Below are positions 4,307 to 7,526 of a stretch of DNA of 7,526 nucleotides, piece after piece. Each line of letters opens with the position of its first letter. Position 1 is the stretch's first letter. The DNA is from an uncultured Actinomycetes bacterium. Its GTDB lineage: Bacteria; Actinomycetota; Actinomycetes; Nanopelagicales; Nanopelagicaceae. Both the position numbers and the translations under genes were made by a program. The DNA lies in NCBI GenBank assembly GCA_903897475.1, contig CAIUBS010000072.1:1-7526 (forward strand), given 5' to 3'. The notes beneath the pieces are model-generated. The model was given only the letters and a program-made list of their open reading frames with translations. It ran no database searches and was not told the origin of the DNA.

Positions 4307-4972
4307 ATGGCTGAGATTTCAATCAAAGGCGCTCGCCGTACTGAGTTTGGTAAAGGTGCTGCACGTCGCTCTCGTCGTGATGGATTAATTCCTGCTGTTA
4401 TTTATGGCCATGGTGAGAAGCCACAACATGTTGCGCTTCCTTCAAGAGAACTTGGCGTTGCCCTTAAGACTTCAAACGTATTGATTGATGTTGTATTAGA
4501 TGATCACACAGAGCTAACACTTCCAAAATCTGTAAGCCGTGATCCACTAACTGGTCTACTTGAGCATATTGATTTAGTAATCGTTCGCCGCGGAGAGCGC
4601 GTAGTTGTATCTGTTCCAGTACATACTGAAGGTAAGTATGACCAAGATGGAATTTTGGAACACACAAATAACTCAATTGAGGTTGAAGTTGATGTTACAA
4701 ATATTCCAGCCTTCTTAATGCTAAGTATGGAAGGAATGATGGCTGGTGAATCTAAGACTGCATCTGAAGTTGTTCTGCCTGAAGGTGTTAAGTTAATTAG
4801 CGATCCAAAGATGACAGTTGTTCACCTTTCAGTTAAGTCTGCTGAGGTTGAAGAGGTTGTTGTTGCTGCTACTCCGGCTGAAGGTGAAGCTGCCGCTGCT
4901 GCTACTCCGCCTGAAGGTGAAGCTGCGGCTGCTAGTGAAGGCGATGATAAGAAGGATAAGAAGAGCAAGTAA
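4307..4972 (+). CDS. rplY: 50S ribosomal protein L25, long CTC/TL5 form
   Basis: L25 binds the loop E region of 5S rRNA in the large ribosomal subunit; the long CTC/TL5 form has an extra C-terminal beta domain. The 221-residue product shows the N-terminal 5S-binding domain (about 1-90) with GARRTEFGKGAARRSRRDG and IPAVIYGHGE. A beta domain follows (about 95-182) with RDPLTGLLEHIDL and VSVPVHTEG. The last 35 residues form an Ala/Glu/Pro-rich tail containing an 11-residue tandem repeat (187-197 and 198-208) and a charged end DDKKDKKSK. Such tails are usual in actinobacterial L25. The start at 4307 follows the purine tract AGAGAGAG (4294-4301) by 5 nt and gives the standard N-terminus. An out-of-frame ATG at 4302 overlaps it. 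The leader is probably regulatory. The gene lies 16 bp before pth and is probably co-transcribed with it. Confidence 0.95.
   Translation: MAEISIKGARRTEFGKGAARRSRRDGLIPAVIYGHGEKPQHVALPSRELGVALKTSNVLIDVVLDDHTELTLPKSVSRDPLTGLLEHIDLVIVRRGERVVVSVPVHTEGKYDQDGILEHTNNSIEVEVDVTNIPAFLMLSMEGMMAGESKTASEVVLPEGVKLISDPKMTVVHLSVKSAEVEEVVVAATPAEGEAAAAATPPEGEAAAASEGDDKKDKKSK
4865..4930 (+). repeat. 33-bp in-frame tandem duplication in the rplY tail
   Basis: Two adjacent 33-bp copies (4865-4897 and 4898-4930) differ at only two positions. They encode AATPAEGEAAA and AATPPEGEAAA. Such a near-identical copy in a low-complexity tail suggests a recent slippage-type duplication. Tail length is likely to vary between relatives. 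Confidence 0.9.
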
Positions 4973-4988
4973 GGACTAGCCTTAACTT

Positions 4989-5552
4989 ATGGCTAATCGT
5001 TGGTTAGTAGTCGGTCTTGGTAATCCAGGACCTGCGTATGAAAAAACTCGACATAACATTGGGCAACTAGTTTTAAATTTACTTTCTACGAATCAAAAGT
5101 TTTCTTCACATAAATCACGAATGGAAATTTCTGAAGTCAAGTGCGCGAGTGAGAATTTAGTTCTAGCTAAATCACTGGGGTATATGAATGAGTATGGCAC
5201 TCCTACTAGAGGGATCGTAGACTTTTATAAAATTCCAATGGATCAGATTATTGTGATTCATGATGAACTGGATTTGCCGTTTAACAATTTAAGGATCAAA
5301 CTCGGTGGTGGCGATAATGGACATAATGGATTGAAGTCCATAACTTCTTCTCTTGGAAGTTCAGATTATTTTCGGATTAGAATGGGAATTGGCAGACCAA
5401 TAGGTGAGCAAGATCCGGCTGATTTTGTACTCAAACCATTTTCAAAAGAGGAAAAGCTGAGCCTAAATGAGTTTTTAAGTCGGGGTGCGGATGCGATCAA
5501 ATCTTTAGTTTTAAATGGTTTAGATAAGTCTCAAACAAATTTTAATGATTAA
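4989..5552 (+). CDS. pth: Peptidyl-tRNA hydrolase
   Basis: Pth cleaves the ester bond of peptidyl-tRNAs that drop off ribosomes, recycling tRNA in the cytoplasm. The 187-residue product has the usual family length. It keeps N12 in GLGNPG, the catalytic H22 in TRHNIG, N67 in GYMNEYG, D92 in HDELDLP, and H112-N113 in GHNGLKSI, equivalent to E. coli N10, H20, N68, D93, H113 and N114. The KPxTYMNxSG motif is relaxed here to KSLGYMNEYG, while the functional Asn is kept. The best SD-like match, AAGGA (4971-4975), overlaps the rplY stop codon and is 13 nt from the ATG, which is long, so translation may be coupled to rplY. The TAA stop (5550-5552) directly touches the stop codon of the convergent ppc gene. 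In many actinobacteria mfd follows pth; here it does not. Confidence 0.95.
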   Translation: MANRWLVVGLGNPGPAYEKTRHNIGQLVLNLLSTNQKFSSHKSRMEISEVKCASENLVLAKSLGYMNEYGTPTRGIVDFYKIPMDQIIVIHDELDLPFNNLRIKLGGGDNGHNGLKSITSSLGSSDYFRIRMGIGRPIGEQDPADFVLKPFSKEEKLSLNEFLSRGADAIKSLVLNGLDKSQTNFND

Positions 5553-7526
5553 TTAGCCAGTATTTCTTAGGCCTGCTGCAACTCCATTTATCGTTAAAAG
5601 TAATGCTCTAATTAAAAGCGGGTCTGCGTTTTTTTGAGCTCTAACTCGAGCAAGTAGTGAAACTTGTAAAAGTTGAAGGGGAGCCAAATAGGTGTCTCTA
5701 ATATGTAAGGTTCTTGCCAGGATTGGTTGATTTCCTAAAATCTCACTCTCACCAGTCATTAACAAAAGTTCTTTAACGGTCAAATCAAACTCAGATTTGA
5801 TTTGGTTAAATATTTTATGTAGTGCGGGATCAACCAAAGTTTTAACATATCTCTCGGCAATACTAAAATCAGTTTTGGCAAGCGTCATTTCGACATTACT
5901 AATGAAGGTTCTAAAGAAGTGCCATTCCTTAAGTAGAGTTTGCAAAAGTTCACTTTTACCTGCCTCTCGAGCCGCCTTTAAGCCAGATCCAACTCCATAC
6001 CAACCGGGAACAATTTGCCTACTCTGAGTCCAACCAAAAACCCAAGGAATTGCGCGAAGAGATTCCAAGCCCCCTGCAGCATCAGGTCTTCTAGATGGGC
6101 GAGACCCTAAGAATAAATTTCCCAATTGTTCTACTGGAGTTGATTGGTAAAAATATGCAGGAAGATCAGGATCATCGACTAACTTACGGTAGGCAGCAAA
6201 TGAACTTTCACTTATCAAATCCATGCAATCATTCCAAGTGTTTAAATCACTGGATGATTGACGTGGTTTTCGATTTAATACTGTCGCTTCAAGTGCAGCG
6301 GCAAGAGTTAGCTCTAAGTTTTCTTTAGCAAGTGCTGGCAAGCCATACTTATCAGAAATTACTTCGCCTTGTTCTGTCATCTTTATATGACCATCAATTG
6401 AACCCCAAGGCAATGCAATTAATGCGTCATATGTTGGTCCTCCGCCACGACCAACAGAACCCCCTCGGCCATGAAATAGACGTAATTTAACTCCGTGTTT
6501 AATTGCGACATCTCTTAATTTTCTTTGAGCTTTATGGATCTCCCACTGGCTAGTAGTAATTCCTGCATCCTTATTTGAATCTGAGTAACCAAGCATGACC
6601 TCTTGTAGATCGCCACGTAAACTTATGATTTTTCGATAACTCTTATTACTTAATAGTTGATCCAAAATTTTACCAGCATCCCGAAGCTCTGAAACAGTTT
6701 CAAGCAAAGGAACAAACCCTATTTTTGCGAAAGCATTACTTTCATCTAGCGAAATCAATCCAGCAAGCTTTGCAATTACTGCCGCAATTAGCACATCTTC
6801 AGCTGATTTGGTCATAGATATTATGTAGCTTTCAATTACCTCTGGTCCAAATCGATCAATCAACTCATTAACTGCAGAAAAAGTCTTGAAGCACCTTTCG
6901 CTTATCTCATCAAGATTTTTGATTGCAGGTTTTTCTGTCGAGATTAATTCTTTAGAAATGAGGTCAGAATCAAGCTCTCCATAAATTTGAGTTAATAAGT
7001 TTCGATGCACACCAGAGTGCTCTCGAATATCCATAGTTGCATGAGTTAAACCAAAGGCATTTATTGTCCTTATAACTCGATCTAATAACCCAGTGGCAAT
7101 TAGCTCACCATTATTAGCCATTAGTGAAGTGCGCATAATTTCAAAATCTGATAGTAGTTCTGTTGTATCTTTGTAATCTCGACCAGGAAAATGAGGCAGG
7201 CCAGAAGCATGACGTGCTTGAGTTAAAAGTAACTTGTGGCCTATGGCGGTAGCCTTTAATCGGTAGGGCTCTTCAACATTAATTCTGCGGTATCTAGCTT
7301 CAATCTCTGGCAGCTTTTCTAAATCTTGTTCAAGAGATTTCTGTAACTCACTTGTAACCCCGGCTAGCTTGGTTGAAATAGATAGAGCCTGTCGCAACTC
7401 ATCTAAATGTTTAGTGATTGCTCTTGTAAAGTGAGAATTTTGTAGCAGTATGGCTGATTTTGTAACTTCAGAAGTTATGTGTGGATTCCCATCTCGGTCA
7501 CCACCAATCCAAGTACCAAATGTTAA
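5553..7526 (-). CDS. ppc: Phosphoenolpyruvate carboxylase, C-terminal part (5' end outside window)
   Basis: PPC adds bicarbonate to phosphoenolpyruvate to form oxaloacetate, refilling the TCA cycle; it is a cytoplasmic tetramer. The visible part is 657 codons, so roughly the first quarter of a protein of about 900 residues lies beyond the window. The frame runs unbroken to base 7526 and begins there with FGTWIGGDRDGNP, a conserved PPC motif, so the TTG at 7397 is not the start. Also visible are MLGYSDSNKDAG (about 6562-6597), the catalytic FHGRGGSVGRGGGPT (about 6435-6480), RAIPWVFGWTQSRQIVPGWYG, and the C-terminal RNTG. The likely aspartate-inhibitor residues, Lys in LAKTDF, Arg in LHIRDTY and Asn in RNTG, appear kept, suggesting normal feedback control. 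The N-terminal TAHPTE histidine cannot be seen. Its stop codon (5553-5555) abuts that of pth. Confidence 0.97.
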   Translation of the reverse strand, partial: LTFGTWIGGDRDGNPHITSEVTKSAILLQNSHFTRAITKHLDELRQALSISTKLAGVTSELQKSLEQDLEKLPEIEARYRRINVEEPYRLKATAIGHKLLLTQARHASGLPHFPGRDYKDTTELLSDFEIMRTSLMANNGELIATGLLDRVIRTINAFGLTHATMDIREHSGVHRNLLTQIYGELDSDLISKELISTEKPAIKNLDEISERCFKTFSAVNELIDRFGPEVIESYIISMTKSAEDVLIAAVIAKLAGLISLDESNAFAKIGFVPLLETVSELRDAGKILDQLLSNKSYRKIISLRGDLQEVMLGYSDSNKDAGITTSQWEIHKAQRKLRDVAIKHGVKLRLFHGRGGSVGRGGGPTYDALIALPWGSIDGHIKMTEQGEVISDKYGLPALAKENLELTLAAALEATVLNRKPRQSSSDLNTWNDCMDLISESSFAAYRKLVDDPDLPAYFYQSTPVEQLGNLFLGSRPSRRPDAAGGLESLRAIPWVFGWTQSRQIVPGWYGVGSGLKAAREAGKSELLQTLLKEWHFFRTFISNVEMTLAKTDFSIAERYVKTLVDPALHKIFNQIKSEFDLTVKELLLMTGESEILGNQPILARTLHIRDTYLAPLQLLQVSLLARVRAQKNADPLLIRALLLTINGVAAGLRNTG

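Noticed and set aside
4099..4326. Minus-strand ORF of 75 codons covering the rplY leader
   Set aside because: It is antisense to the leader and rplY start, has no SD or family resemblance, and overlaps a region better explained as RNA structure and promoter.
4302..4388. Short ORF of 28 codons from the ATG at 4302, overlapping rplY out of frame
   Set aside because: It lies wholly within the rplY start region, has no recognisable features, and rplY itself explains the purine tract and the start. Translational interference cannot be excluded but is not supported.
5553..7397. Reading ppc as a complete 614-residue gene starting at the TTG at 7397
   Set aside because: The frame continues without a stop to the window edge and encodes the conserved PPC motif FGTWIGGDRDGNP upstream of 7397, so the TTG is internal.
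1..7526. CRISPR arrays, insertion sequences, attachment sites or an anti-phage system
   Set aside because: No direct repeat array with spacers, transposase, integrase, or paired terminal repeats was seen; the only tandem repeat is inside the rplY tail.

Overview
The window looks like chromosomal DNA from a streamlined, AT-rich actinobacterium. The best guess is a freshwater Nanopelagicales (acI) type lineage. The grounds are the order ispE, tRNA-Gln, glmU, prs, rplY, pth, which is the usual actinobacterial order, together with actinobacterium-like protein signatures (an L25/CTC protein with an acidic-alanine tail, Prs of about 326 residues), A/T-rich codons and very short gaps. The lineage is inferred from gene order and motifs; no database comparison was made.

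Layout from the left. The 3' end of ispE (1-339) is followed by tRNA-Gln(UUG) (369-443) and glmU (461-1885). Next is prs, most likely starting at a CTG at 1938 and ending at 2918. A small gene for a putative lipoprotein (2943-3209) follows and probably has a leaderless transcript. It converges on a minus-strand sulfotransferase-like gene (3248-3997). These two genes sit between prs and rplY, which are neighbours in many actinobacteria, so they look like a lineage-specific insertion. A 309-bp divergent region (3998-4306) then precedes rplY (4307-4972), which is followed by pth (4989-5552). On the minus strand, ppc (5553-7526) runs out of the window; its stop codon directly abuts the pth stop codon.

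The plus-strand genes are core functions: isoprenoid precursors (IspE), UDP-GlcNAc for peptidoglycan (GlmU), PRPP for nucleotides, His and Trp (Prs), and translation (tRNA-Gln, L25, Pth). PPC is the anaplerotic carboxylase feeding oxaloacetate.

The most interesting non-coding signal is the rplY 5' leader. It can form two mutually exclusive folds. In the second, a CTCTCTCT tract pairs with the AGAGAGAG purine tract just before the rplY start while GGAAC swaps from one GTTCC copy to another. This resembles an autogenous L25 translational switch. Upstream of it lie a possible multi-branched RNA domain, two candidate promoters and an inverted repeat that overlaps one of those promoters.
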